From the NCBI RefSeq assembly GCF_002234675.1, contig NC_019864.2:20028582-20092581 (forward strand): a DNA stretch of 64,000 bases. The letters run 5' to 3'. Below, piece by piece: positions 1-18,539 of the stretch. The notes under the pieces were generated by a model, which had not been told where the DNA came from, made no database searches, and saw only the letters and a list, made by a program, of their open reading frames with translations. Source of the DNA: Oryzias latipes (lineage: Eukaryota > Chordata > Actinopteri > Beloniformes > Adrianichthyidae). Made by a program: the position numbers and the translations under genes. How positions within the stretch are numbered: position 1 is the first letter of the stretch; each line of letters opens with the position of its first letter.

Positions 1-523
1 TGGGGTTTGGTCTTTTTACTGGTGTGTGGTGTCTGTTGACTCTCGTCTGATCTTGTGAGGTGTCTTCCTGTTCATCCATCCATTCAACCTCTCCCTCGCT
101 GGATGTCTGTCCTGAAGCCACTAGATGGTACTCATGCTCTTTGCTAGTGTTGGGCTGTTAGGCATTCCTTCTATCATGTCGAAGTTCGAACAATACAACG
201 GAAACAGTGGTAAACAAACCTCTTTCAAGCTGAATCGGTTTGAAGGTTCTTTGCTGGTATTTTCTTTAGCTTTGGTTGAACTTCTCACATGGAAAGAGTT
301 GTTTGTTCAGGTAAAGCGTCTGACTCTGAGCCCCTGAAAAAAGTAACTGCTTGTTCCGTCATCTTGGTAACACCCCAAGTAGGGGACTACTTAACCAGTC
401 AGAAACAAAAAGAACTATATTCACCTCAACAGTCCAGTTCTCTTCAAAACAAAAAACAACAACGTTGTTGAATTTCTGCTTCCCTCCCAAAAGCCTCCTC
501 AAACTGAGCAGCTCTCCCTCTGG

Positions 524-577
524 CAACCGTACTATTTGGTTGAATGCTTTATAGCATTCAACCAAATAGTACGGTTG
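524..577. repeat. Perfect 25-bp inverted repeat with 4-bp spacer
   Basis: The arm at 524-548 (caaccgtactatttggttga...) is exactly reverse-complementary to 553-577, with the spacer ttat between. It would form a strong hairpin in single-stranded DNA or RNA. It sits at the left part of the dispersed repeat block. Confidence 0.9.
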
Positions 578-1227
578 AGTAAGCATTCAACCCTTTGTTT
601 TCCTCTTCTATCTTCCGCCGTTTTTCGGCACTTAACTCCTTCTACAATTTTCAACCTATTTTAACCATTCAACTACTAAAATGTTCAGCTCTTTCAGCTT
701 ATTCCTGCTATGACTTTTGGTTTTTCAAATCATTCAACTTTTTAAGATATTCCAGGATTTTCCAGGAATTTTTGCTCCATTAAAATACATAGGGAATTTG
801 TTGTGCAGAAGTTCACAGTTAAACTTCCTCTACAATTTTTCACTTATTTTAAAAATTCAACTATTAAAATGTTCAGCTCTTTCATCTTAATCCAGCTATG
901 ACTTTTGGTCCTTCAAATCCTTGAACTTTTCCAGATATTCCCGGATTTTCCAAGATTATTGCTCCATTGGCCACACCTTTGCTTCTTTAAACCATTGTAA
1001 CTTTAACATTCTTTTAGCTAGAGACACTGTTCCAACATTAAAATGCTCACAAGGCTTTAAACTTCAACATAAGGTTCAACATTATTATGGGATGGCAACA
1101 CCACCTACAGTTTGGCGGCAATTTTGTGCAAAAATATGAGGCGATTTCAAACTCCTTCAAATTTTCACCTAGAGACACCGTTCAAACATTAAAATGATCA
1201 CAAGCCTTTGGACTACAAAATAAGTTG

Positions 1228-1670
1228 AGCCCAGAAGATCATCGGCTGCCCTCTCCCATCCCTGGAAGAACTGTACAGTTCCCGCTGCCTAAAAAAGGCT
1301 CAAAACATTCTGCTGGATCCATCACACCCCGGTCATTCCCAGTTTGAACTGCTGCCTTCAGGCAGGAGATACAGAACAATTAAAACAAGGACAAACAGAT
1401 TAAAAAACAGCTTCTATCCGAGAGCCACCGTGGCCTTAAACGCTGCTAAGTAAAGTTTATTTATTAGGGAAGTGTGCAATAACCGGAGAAGGTGTAACCT
1501 CCTTTTATATTTTGTTGTATATTTTTTAACATATCTTTCTTATATTGTCTTATTTCGCAGTTTTTAGTTTTCTACTCTTACTTGACTTTTTATTCCACCG
1601 GAAAAAAATTGCACTGTAATTTCGTTGTACATGTACAATGACAAATAAAGATATTTCATTTCATTTCAAG
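1228..1670 (+). mobile_element. 3' end of an L2/CR1-group LINE
   Basis: The translated segment 1230-1445 resembles the C-terminal end of L2-type LINE reverse transcriptase ORFs (KIIGCPLPSLEEL, then DPSHPGHSQFELLPSGR-like and NSFYPRA motifs). The matching region is found in the L2 fragments at 39.8, 46.3 and 51.9 kb of this window. It is followed by a 3' UTR ending in a short attt(c)-type tail near 1650-1670. The element is strongly 5'-truncated and its frame is decayed. It interrupts the surrounding dispersed repeat. Confidence 0.7.
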
Positions 1671-2514
1671 TTTAGAAATCATTATGGGATGTCGACACAA
1701 CCTACTGTTTGGTGGCCATTTTTTGACAAGTTCTGAGGTGACCCTTGCAATAAACTTCATCCATGGCTGGAACTGAACATATTGAAATTCACTGGATCTG
1801 GACATATAAGGAATGTGGGCGTGGTTAGCAAACAAACTTTGTTGCTAAGGACATCCAAAAGTTTACTTTTTCCGATTCGTCTGAAACTGACGTCGATTGG
1901 TTCGTCAACCCCAGGCAACCCAAACATAAAATGGTTGCTATGGAGATAAAATCAATAGAAAAGCCGCCATTTTGAAAAAAGTGGATTTTCTATCAACTTA
2001 GAACATGTAGCTTTTACCAATATGATACTCTCAAGCAATGTATTTTTTTTTGAGTCAGTTGATGATGCTGATTCCAAAACAATTACTTTTAGCCATTTTA
2101 GCAAAATATTCAAATTTTCAACAGTTCAGCCATTTTTTCAACAATTTCAGCTTTAATGCTTAACTCCTTCTACAAATTTTGACCTATTTTAGCCATTCTA
2201 CTATTACAATGGTGAACAGCAAAGAACCTTCAAACCGATTCTACTTTTGATCCTTAACTTCAGCAAATTTAGCTTTCATTCAGCATTACAGCATTCAACC
2301 CTGCATTTTCTTCTGGAAATGCAGCTCCTTCTAGTTCCTCTTGCTGTCGTCTTTCTTCCCCATACAATCGTAGTGACACAAAACACAAAAATTCTTCCTC
2401 TTTCCCACAAACACTCTGACCAATTGGATGTTTCCCTATTAAATGCAATGTATTATTTGAAGCCGTGTTTTCCATCCTCAATCCTGAATATTGATTTGAT
2501 CTCTGGTGTTTGAT

Positions 2515-3080
2515 CTAATGCATACCTTTCCCTACCTTATTGTTGAATAGATGTCTCCCCTCTCCCTTTTCCAATTGCCTCTGCCATTCTTCCATAATAC
2601 GCCTCCTAATAATTGTCCTAATTTCTGTTCTTCCTAATGGAATTTCCACCTCCACACCCCGTTTCAATGCCCACTTTGCAAGTAAGTCAGCCATTGCATT
2701 TCCCACCCCTCTGTGTGGTCGTACCCACATAAATCTAATACTAATCTTCAATTCTTCCAATCTGAATAAACTCATAAATTTCATACACTACACCTGACCT
2801 GATAATGAGTCCAAGCAAATTAAAGCATCACCAGTTCTATTCTGTTCTAACCAGTGTAAACTAAATGATGTTGCCAACATTTCAACTGCAAAAACTGAAA
2901 GATCCTTTGACGTCTTAATTCTGACATATTTTCCAAATTTAGGGATAACGAAAGAAAAAAAAACAGTCCTCTTTGTTTCTGGATCTTTAGATACATCCGA
3001 GTAAATGGGAATGAATGAAGCATGAACTGTATCTCACCTGTCTGCTATGATTTCATCCAAATTTACCTTCCCTTTGCTGA
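2515..3080 (-). pseudogene. RNase H-like remnant of a LINE (I/Nimb-like)
   Basis: Reading the minus strand gives a decayed RNase H-like domain. An N-terminal YSDVSKD-like stretch (around 2990-3015) is followed by an LxALICLDS-like stretch (around 2800-2850). An in-frame stop follows, and then an open stretch with a WVRPHRGVGNAMADLLAKWA motif (2515-2784). This order, and the tail ending GRHLFN, resemble the C-terminal RNase H of fish I/Nimb LINEs. No full reverse transcriptase is present. The assignment to the I group is by motif memory only. Confidence 0.55.
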
Positions 3081-3639
3081 CCTTAAAGCAGAACTAGCGA
3101 CCTCTAGCGGTCATATTTGATTAGTGATTATTTTTTCTAAAAATAAAAAGCTTTATTAACAAATTTAACCTTCATAATCACACTGAACAGTACCGAATGA
3201 AGAAAGCAAACGAAAAATGATACATTCATTTAAAAAAATAACAGAGCATATTCCCATTGATAACAAACTTGAAAACAATGAGGAGGAAAAAAGGGCATCA
3301 CCAATTATTCAGATAGTATCTTTTAATTATGTTCCAAGTTATTTTAGCGTTTAAATTCTCAGAGACACAGTTTTGTGAATTGCTGCGTTTCTTTCGTTTT
3401 CTGATTAAAAAAAAACAGCTTTAGGGCATGACATCAATGCAATGCTATTTTAGCTGGAGCAGGTGTTAATGCACTATAACTGCATGTTTTGTGATGCACA
3501 TCTTTTTCCTTCAATGACAGCTATGTTTTGTTTGTTTTTTTGTCACAGTTTTGTGTGTGTGTTTTATTTAATTTTTTATAGACTAAGTAAGAACCACATT
3601 TATTCCAAAGCCTAAATTTGAATATGTAAACTTGCAAGG

Positions 3640-3765
3640 GGACCCAGGTCTGGTTCTCCCTGTGCTGGTCCCCAGCCCGAATGAAATACAGGGTTGTGTC
3701 AGGAAGGGAATACGGCGTAAACCTCATTGCTGAACCACCTATGCAAATCAGTGAAAGAAGGGAGA
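3640..3765 (+). repeat. Degenerate SINE-like fragment
   Basis: The stretch holding acagggttgtgtcaggaagg followed by ggcgtaaa resembles the body of the tRNA-derived SINEs at 27.4 and 48.1 kb and the decayed copy near 59.4 kb. No box A/B or target duplication is recognisable. Confidence 0.5.
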
Positions 3766-4477
3766 TGAAGAAAGGTGAACACAAACAAAAAGGGGAATAT
3801 GTGAACTAAACATGCATGAGACAAAAATATGATATATATTGTTTCATACGTGTTTATGAGTTTGTTTATTTACAGGATTAACAAAGAACAATTCAGTTAC
3901 AACCATTTCGATTCCTGTTTTTTCTTCTTCTTTTGTCTGATTATGATTATGATTATTCAGAAACTGTTTGAGTTACCTTTACCATACGATCCTTTTAGAC
4001 GCACAGATGATTTATCTTTGCCAGTGCTTTGCAGCTCTCTTTAAGTGTCTTGTCCTCATTCCGGGCTGCCAATCAATCCCCGTGTCAGAGAATGAGTTGA
4101 GCACAGACCAATTTTTCTTTGTTTTTTTAAAACAGCAAGTTAGAGGCATCGGTGGTTTGGTTGGATCCTTTCATGAGCTCATGTGTTTGTCCTGTCATTG
4201 TCGCTCTCCAGTCCCTTTAGTCACGGCTGGGTTGATGCTTTCCTGTGTCCTCGTCAGATACCGGGTTAATCACACCCCCGAGGTGGAAGTCTCTGTAACT
4301 ACTGGCTGAATGGTCGAATGACCTGAAAAAGCAACACTGTCTCCCAGGCTTTATGCACATAAATATTAAGTTTTGTTGTTTGATTTTAATTCAAAATCAC
4401 CTCCCCCTTACAACAAATATGATTAGTTTATGTGATAAAATGTGCTCAAAACAGGGATCTGTGTTCTGTTTTCTCAG
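3766..4477. other. No recognisable feature
   Basis: Mixed AT-rich sequence; open frames lack recognisable domains and no credible splice-bounded exon was identified. Confidence 0.4.
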
Positions 4478-4650
4478 ATCAGGCAGGGCAGACCCAAAAA
4501 GCTAGCTGCCTCAACTTTAAAGTCTCTGTTACTAGATGCTTATGAAGGCACGTGGATTCGATTTTACTTCAGAAATATCCCAGAGTATGTCCTGAATGAG
4601 GTTTTTTCTCTACTGAAAACGTTTCCCCCTTCAATATTACCAGATCTAAG
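4478..4650 (+). CDS. Candidate orphan exon (unidentified)
   Basis: A 173-nt stretch is bounded by a good acceptor (pyrimidine-rich tract, then ttctcag) and a donor (ctaag|gtgatt). It is open in one frame over its full length: 57 codons plus 2 nt, beginning IRQGRPKKL and ending FPPSILPDLR. The encoded peptide is not repetitive. No domain is recognised, and neighbouring exons that keep the frame were not found. It could belong to an unidentified gene upstream of prrt4, be a pseudo-exon, or be coincidence. Confidence 0.25.
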
Positions 4651-4864
4651 GTGATTTATCAATGTTTCTGTATATTACAAACTCATTCCACATTCTTTAA
4701 TTGGAAATCTTTCTTTTTTTTAAAGCAATCCTGTGAAGACAGCTTTTCCAGACTTTTAATTAAATCCATGTTTTCCTCCACATTGTATAAGTTATCCAAA
4801 GTGAAAAGTTAATTTGTCTTCATACATTGAAAATATTCTAAGTTGTTGAAGTTGCTGTAGTTTC

Positions 4865-5140
4865 TCCATCTTCTTAACCCACTGCATCCCTGTCAGGGTC
4901 ACGAGTTTGCAAAAGCCTGTCTTAGCTATATTTGGACGAAAGTGGTGTACACCCTAGAAAGGTTACCTATGAAGCCTGTTTTTGGACTCTGGGAAGAAGC
5001 CGGAATCCCCAGAGATAACAAATGCATGGGCTAGGAGAAGATGCAAACTCCTCACAGAAAGGTCCCAGGTGGAATTTGAACCAGAGCCTTCTAGCTGAGA
5101 GGTGAGAAGGCTGATCACTGTGCCCTGTGCAGCCCTCGCT
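4865..5140 (+). repeat. Diverged copy of a common teleost dispersed repeat
   Basis: The order of motifs (cactgcatccctgtcagggtc, later gggaagaagccggaat, gagataac, gatgcaaactcc, acagaaaggtccc, gaatttgaacc and a cactgtgcc end) is that of a very common fish repeat with a SINE-like layout. Heads of similar repeats occur near 26.8 and 61.15 kb. Confidence 0.6.
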
Positions 5141-6192
5141 GAAGTTTCTTGTTTTTGTTTAAAAATAATTAACTACTGTTTTTCCAATATTGTTGTATTT
5201 AAGGAAACAAATCACACTGAGCTTAGCATTGTTCATTTTTTTCAGGTATATATCGGAATGTTATATATAATAATTATATAATAATATATAATAAAAATAG
5301 ATGCAAAGAGTTATTGAAATGAAGTTAACTTTTAAGTAGTACTTCATTGGACTTAAAATATATATTAAACTCCTCAAAGTATGTCACAATAGACAGAACA
5401 TTAAAATCAACTGTACTTTCCTCTTTTATGGATGTTATTGTGTGTGAAAGAGGAAATAATATTGGAATGAGGAACTTTTTTTTTGGAAGAATGCAATGAT
5501 TCTATGACTTATGCAAAAATATTATACAATCATTTTTTGACAATGAATTGAAAAAATAGAGATGTGAGTTGGAATAAAAACTGCTTGTCAAGTGCACCAA
5601 AATTTTATTGGATCAGGTTGATTTTCCTGAAGATGTGTGCCGCTCCGTTTAGTTTCTTTTCTTTTCCCTGCAAAGAGGTGGTGCTGATGATGCTGCCTCT
5701 AACTGTGCCACTTTCAGGATAGCATAGAAACAGTGTGTCGGATGGTGGAGGCTGTCCGGAGGAGGTGGGGCCATTCCCCTGTGTTTACTGCCTGATGGAA
5801 AGAAAGAGGGGCAGAGCATGTTGAAAATGAAAAGACACAGTCATGTAAAGGCTGCAGGAATGCAGTAACAGAGTCTAGAGCCTTTTTTATATATATAAAA
5901 CAGGCTTTCGGATGGATTTAGAAGGTAAGAAAGCCAGAATCTTAATCAAATACAGCAGTTCTTGTGGATTTTTCTAGTCAAATATGCTTTATATCAAATA
6001 CAAAAAAATGATTTTAAAACTAGGTGCTTCATTTATCACTGGAATTATTTTACTTTTATTAAGGTTCTTGATGTACTTGTAACAGTACTGCTTTTTCGGA
6101 GGTTTTAATCCCCTCCTTGTGCATACCCACCTGAAACTGGAGAACGCTGGCTTTATTGGGCTCTTCAACATTTTTAACCTGTTTTTCTCCAG
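5141..6192. other. No recognised coding sequence upstream of prrt4 exon
   Basis: The sequence is AT-rich and includes a TATA-rich stretch near 5260-5300. A good splice acceptor (tttttctccag) ends at 6192, so at least one upstream non-coding prrt4 exon probably lies here or further left. It could not be placed with confidence. Confidence 0.4.
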
Positions 6193-6299
6193 GTGTGTCC
6201 CATTTGAGGTCCCAGGAGAGCAGATGTTTGTGACCACTATCAAACATGCGACTGGACAGCCTTTACAGCGCGTGACTTTGCTTTTTGAAAATCTTCATC

Positions 6300-9200
6300 A
6301 TGGGTGCGATGTGGAATATAGATTTTTTCCTCGTCTTTTTTTTGACACCAACACTTCATACATTAGCCTTAAATGGAAACAATGCCAGAAACTCATCCCA
6401 GAGAGGCACCGCAGAGTTATTTCTAAATCCAACCTCACACAGACCTTATAGATCGAATTTAACACCAGATGATCCCAACTATGGACCCGTGGGTGTTCCA
6501 AGCCAATCTCTGAGTTGGCCCTCATCACCTGAGGATATAGACAGACAGGGTGTTATTGGTGAATACACAGAATCAGAGGAGATCACTGAGACATCTTTTG
6601 AAAATCATTATGAGAGGAGACTCACATGGAGGCCAACTGAAAGTCCAACTTATAATATTACCCCCAGAGAGAATATAGAAACAGTAGTGTTTTCCCCAGA
6701 AAAAGCTACACAAAAACCTACGCCAGAACAAAAACTGAATTTTTGGTCAAGAAAGAAAATGACTGGATCCATTTTATATCCAACACAAGCCAGTCAGAAT
6801 GAAATAGCTGTGACAACTCAACAAAATGGCAGGACATTTAGCCATTTGCCTTTTTTTCCGTCTACTCCATGGCAAAGAAAGGCACTTGAGATAAACCCAA
6901 AATCAATGGTCGGTTCTACGACAAACGCAGGGTCCCCGAGTCCCCCAGCATGGATCACAGAGGTTTCTGTTTCTAGACTAGGAGGACACAATGGACTGGA
7001 CGATGGCACAGAACAAACTTTACACAACGTGACTGTCAGCACAAAGTCAACAAGAGGTAAGATGCATCTTCATTTGTTGTATGAGATTAGAATGTTATTT
7101 AGATACTTGACATTTATTTCAAACTTTTGTCTTTTCAGTTATCACAGGAAAGGCTTATGACTCTGTTTCCAAGTCCGTAGCACTGCTTTGTTTTATCTGT
7201 TCCATTGAAAAACCTTTGTTTTTTTTTCTCAAAAGCTGCATCCCGACTCTACTTATAGGCTTTTAACCCCTCCTTTGAAGTCCTGTCTGTCTCTGTTTAA
7301 TGTGTTCTACTCATTTCAAGCAAATTATCATTTATTTTTAATAGTCTTAAAACATTTACTTAGCAGATATACATATCTCACCTCCAAATGTGGGATGTTT
7401 TGGGGCATTCAGGGACAAATAGTGCAGGTAGTGACATTCACTTGCTGAAGTCAGTGTGTTTCAGAACCTAAAGCGTAAAGGAAGGAGAGATTTTGCTTAA
7501 TCTTATCTAAAATTCCAAGATTGTGAGTAAATCATCTGAGCAACTACATCAAAATAGGAAAAACTGCCCTTAATTGGTTTATATGAAACATTAAAATCAC
7601 TTCTTTTGCAGAATGTTTGTTTGCTGAGTCCATATTGACTTTAGTAGCTTCACTGCTAATGGAAGTCCAAAAGTAGGACGCATTCCATTTATAGCCAGCA
7701 GGTTACCTGATTCCTACAGCTTCACATGATTCAGTATAGAGGTCATTTCATCTCAAAATCTAAATGTCAGGTGATCAGGACACAATGAATCTAGACCATG
7801 CTTCGGAGTTGTTTTAAACATAAAAACCACAATGAGGTCAGTATTGGTTAATCAAAACACCTCTCTCACACACATGTTCACACCCCCGCACTGTGTGACC
7901 CAGTTAGAGCCTCACCATTTAGAGCCAGCTCTCATTTACAGTACTGTGGACTAAATTTGCACACAACTTATTCCAGCATGCTTTTCTTTAAGAAATTAGG
8001 CCTGTCTGTTTGATTTATCTTGACCTAAATTTATTGCTAGATAAAATGTTTAAACACAAAATTTCCAATAGCCGATAAGTACAACAATTATTTAGTTATT
8101 TTTATAAAAATGTATATTTTCATGTGTCTACTCATTGTGACCTTAATATATGCAATAGATCAAGATCAAACATTTCTTTTCAAATGTGTTTACTTTCAGA
8201 TGACTCCTGGAATAATAATCTGCATGCTTCAGAAGCCACACCCACAGTTTTCTTGGATAGTAACAACAGCACATCGGTCACTCCCTGCAAAACAACAAAT
8301 CAGTCTTGGACTCCTCTCGACCTAGAAGATTCAACCCAATCTTTGCACCCCTTTCTGGCTCTCGGCCCTCCCTTAGTCCCTCTGTACTCAGACTGGAACT
8401 CCGCCCTTGCTACATGGGGATTTGCATGGGAAGCACATATCTATGGTCTGGGATCGATCTTCATTCTGTTTTGTCTAATCTCTGTGATCTCCCTGTTAGG
8501 CTTGCCCTTCCGATGCCCCCCAGGAAGCCTGTACATAACTATGCTGCACTTCTTCATTATGGCATTTGCAGGGATTCAAGCTTTCTCCTTGCTCTATGAT
8601 GCTTACAGTTCTCAGGACCGTCTTCCCCCTGCGGTTGCTCTGCTGGTCTCAGAGCTACCATTGCCCTGCTTGATATCAGCCTTCTCGTTTGCGTTCCTCA
8701 TTCTTTCATCACACTTTCGTAAACGTCTTTCACTGCCACTTGCTCTTTCTTGCCCATTCTCGATCTTGCCTAAACCTTGTATCCTTCTATGTGCATCATT
8801 TTTTAACTTCATAGTCTCTCTGGGGTGTGTTGGTCTCCTTCAGCTCTTCCATTCTCTGCCACCTGTTCTCCTGTTGATCCCTCATGTTGTGTTTGTTTGC
8901 CTTTGCATCATTCTCTCATTCTCTTACCTTTTCCACTGCTGCCTTACAAAAATAAATACCAAGCATATTTACAGGCTGAATGACAATGCAGAAGAGGGAA
9001 GATCTCCTGAATTGATTCGTTCTGTAAAAGTTACTTTTTCCAGATTGGAGGACTGGAAAAGAGCAACTGGAGCTGGAATAGGAACCTCAGTGTGCTTATT
9101 AGGATGTGGAGGCCTTCAGCTTTATGGGATATTGCATGCTTTTGGTGTTGGTGGGGTTAAAGGCTATGGCTTCCAACCCTGGCCCTGGTGGGGCTACCAT

Positions 9201-10271
9201 TTAGGATGTAGACTATGTGAGTCTGGGGTGTGTCTTGGTTTGTCTATAATTGGCACACACTTTCTTTTCTGCCACAACTCCTCAACCAAGACTTTAACCA
9301 GTTCTCGACAGGGGTCTTGGTCTCGCCTGTCCTGCAACTCGCCTTTACGAGGGCAGACACTGTCCACCCAGGATGAAGTAAATTCTCTTGTCCTCCCCTC
9401 CCAGGGTAAGCAGGACAAACTTGTGATCTGTGATCTCACAAATAAGCAGACAGAGGTTCTTCCACTTTGTTCAGAGGTTCTTGCTCCTGCAAATGGAGTT
9501 AATGGTTTACACCAAGCCCAAAGAACGCTACCTCTACCTACACCTCCAAGTCCACCACTGAAAGCCAAAAGCCCCATTGAGCCTCAACTGCTGTCCCTGG
9601 ATAGCTTATGTGTGGAGACCGATTCTACCAAGGACTTTCGTCCCCCATCTCCCATAAATCTTTCCCGCAGTATTGACCAAGCTCTTTTCAGTGAGTCTTT
9701 ATTTTCTCACAGTATTTTTGGTCAACAAAGGCTATTCCATTCCTCTTCAAGTGCTTCTTTGAGCGCTCCTGGACAAGGTACAATAAATCTTGGGCTTAGC
9801 TCTGTGGGACATGCGTTTTACAGAACGTCATCCTGTGGAGATGTTGAGCAAGAGAACAATGTGTCTAACTTTCAAAATTCCCTCCCACAAGGACATTTGA
9901 CATCTCACAGCCATCTCACAGTTTCTCCAGAGAAAAATAACTGGAAGGGAAGTGACACAGGTTCAACCCAAGGGTTGTGCAGCTATCCCAAGGACAGTGG
10001 AAAGTCACATACTCATTCCTGGGGTAACAGGGGGCAAAACTTTGCACAAAGCAGTCTCCAAAGAGGAATCCCTCACTTATCTTACCGCAGGCATTACAGA
10101 ACCCTGAGTCTGGCCTCCCAAGATGGTCAAGGTGGCGGGAAGTTAGCAGGCACCAAACACCTCAGTGAAAGTCGACAGCTGGAATGGGATCTGGCTGTAC
10201 AAGCAGAGTTTGTCAATGTGTGCAAACAAATTGATACACTTAGTGTTTGCAGTGATACTATTGAATTGTAG
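6300..10271 (+). CDS. prrt4: Proline-rich transmembrane protein 4-like
   Basis: Two coding exons, 6300-7056 and 8200-10271, join in phase (donor agag|gtaag, acceptor tttcag) to give 942 residues, close to the usual PRRT4 size. The chosen start is the first ATG (6300), just before a hydrophobic signal-like segment (residues about 7-24); the exon acceptor is at 6193. Residues 25-330 form a Ser/Thr/Pro-rich ectodomain with several NxS/T sites. About seven hydrophobic segments follow, near residues 333-355, 364-385, 400-421, 444-468, 474-497, 545-567 and 590-610. The long tail is Ser-rich and probably cytoplasmic. The name rests on this layout and on the neighbouring impdh1, as in human. PRRT3 is the main alternative. 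Its molecular function is poorly known. A 15-nt A tract follows shortly after the stop codon. Confidence 0.85.
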
Positions 10272-12286
10272 ATTTATTAAAAAAAAAAAAAAAGTCTAGT
10301 ACTGGGCTATAGCTAACATGCTCCTGACTCATTCAAAGAAAAAGAGAATAACTCTTATCTATTAGCTAATGTCTTGATGTACGCCACATATTTTTTGTAT
10401 ATACTACGTATACTTTTAAATATTGATGTGTATTATGTTCATAGTTGTTTTTTTTTTTTCATTCTTACACATGTTTATGTAATGCCTGACTCTGACCTGT
10501 GCATCAAATTTACTGAGCAGAGTATGGGTTTGCTATCCTTTTCAACATGCAGGGGAGTGCCAGTACACTCAAGATTTATATTAACTTTTAAAACTGACTT
10601 AAAACTTGTCAAAATCTATTAAAATTCTTGCCTGTTGAAAAGTTTAGGCCTGTCTATTACCTTGAAAAAGATACAGCAGTTGTGGAAAAGGCATGACAAG
10701 CTGGAAAAGTAAAGTCACTGTTGCAGGATACAAAGACTTGACAAGCAAGGCAATGAAAGCCCATTATTCATATTACTATTTAAAATTGCCAGAAAAGTTT
10801 TATTAAAAGTTTTGTTTAAATGTATCTGCGTTGCTTGCTAAAATTGACCAGTTTTATTATATTTATTTTTGTTCATCCATTAATGGATTATGAACTGTTT
10901 GTTTTGTTCTATCAAAACTGCTATTTATAATCAAAGTTGCAACCACAATCTTAAACTATTCTAAGTAAATTTTCATTTATGTGACTGACTAATTCTCAAA
11001 GCAGGTGTTAAATATTTTAAATTGTTAACAGTTCAAACTTGAAAACAGCAAAGACTGAACTATGAAGTCAGGATACAAACAGCATGAACACATTAGAGTC
11101 CTTTTTGTTTGATTTGATTAAAACTGTGACTGAAGATATCTCAATTTTCAGCATGTATTCATTCTAACAAAAAAAAAAAACAAAGGGGAAGAACTATTTT
11201 AAATAAATTGGCACAATGGCAAAATCTTCTAAAATTTTTTTAATTTTTCACTCTTTACAGGACTTCGAAGAAATTCAGTCAATTCCAATACACAACAAAA
11301 CAACAGAAGCTTTAAATGATCTGAGTTGAAAATAAACTCTTAAATACTTTTATCGGAGGAAGTTTTATTGAAATTTAAAAAGAAAAAAGAAAGGAAAACA
11401 AAGCAACTATTGACGATATGTATTATTGCACTTTAACTGACAACTTCTAAATCAATCTTTAGTAACTATGTCAAGTAAAGAGAAGGCTCAGTCATTGTTT
11501 TTCTCTCAATTTTCTGCCTCAAATATGATAGTTGAATTTAATCTAAGCTTTTTTATTCAAATGTGTCAAGAGCCCTGGGTTCCCTCTCAGTAAAACACCA
11601 CAAAGCTTTTTTTGGTTTGGTGAACAATAAACTAAAATTGAGCAAAAGCATCAGTCTCTAATTTTGCTTAAACATTTGAAATTTACTAAAGCAGCATATA
11701 AGTCTTTTATTGCTCTAAATCAGTACTGCCCAAAAGCACTTGAGAACCATGTGCTTCTTTCTAAACCAATGACTTGTAAAAAAAAAAAGTCAAGATTACC
11801 CGCTCTTTAACCTTGATTTATGATGACAGCTTTAGACCAGCTACACACTGTAACCCTTATGTTTGACATCCCAAAAGCAGTAAAAAGCAGCGTGAGATTC
11901 TAAAGTGACGTTGTGTGGCTAAAACAGCAGCGTTGTGTTGGTGACCTCCATCACATGCGACCATTGCATCTGCTCAAAGCAGCTGGAGTTGGAACATTAG
12001 GTCCTGATCGTGCACCTCCTCTTCCTCCGGTCTCAGGGAAGTTGCTCCTTGTGACTACATTTGGAATACAAAAGATTGACAGACATGTAAATACATTTAT
12101 GAACACCTCTTAAGGGGGACAAGACACGAGATAAGTGCGTGAATGTACTTACATGGCACAAAAGAATATCTAATTCAACAGTTCGGTTTGGAAAAGGACA
12201 GAAGGAAAGGAGAATTTAGGTGACGTGATTACAAATCAACCTTATATCCTGCAAAAGGCATTTACAGGATCCAGAAAGGTCACAGG
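10272..12286. other. Intergenic region between convergent prrt4 and impdh1
   Basis: The region should contain both 3' UTRs. No extra coding exon was recognised. On the minus strand an AATAAA lies at 11364-11369, a candidate poly(A) signal for impdh1. I looked for an exon encoding the usual IMPDH1 C-terminal EKRLY and found none. Confidence 0.5.

Positions 12287-18539
<6,253 letters not shown>

Larger units (their letters stand above)
1..2260. repeat. Dispersed repeat block with internally repeated segments
   Basis: No gene is recognised here. Related AT-rich segments recur: the stretch near 629-780 (starting cttaactccttctac) is repeated in diverged form near 822-965 and again near 2158-2215. 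A second motif pair, with atgggat followed by accacctacagtttgg-like sequence, occurs near 1088-1130 and 1683-1725. A 24-bp exact inverted pair lies at 233-256 and 2217-2240. Together this looks like one or more non-coding transposable elements invaded by a LINE end at 1228-1670. The family could not be named by eye. Short open frames here have no recognisable domain and are treated as chance. Confidence 0.6.

Noticed and set aside
6285-6299. A prrt4 start at 6285
   Set aside because: The codon there is TTG. ATG at 6300 is in frame and directly precedes the signal-like segment.
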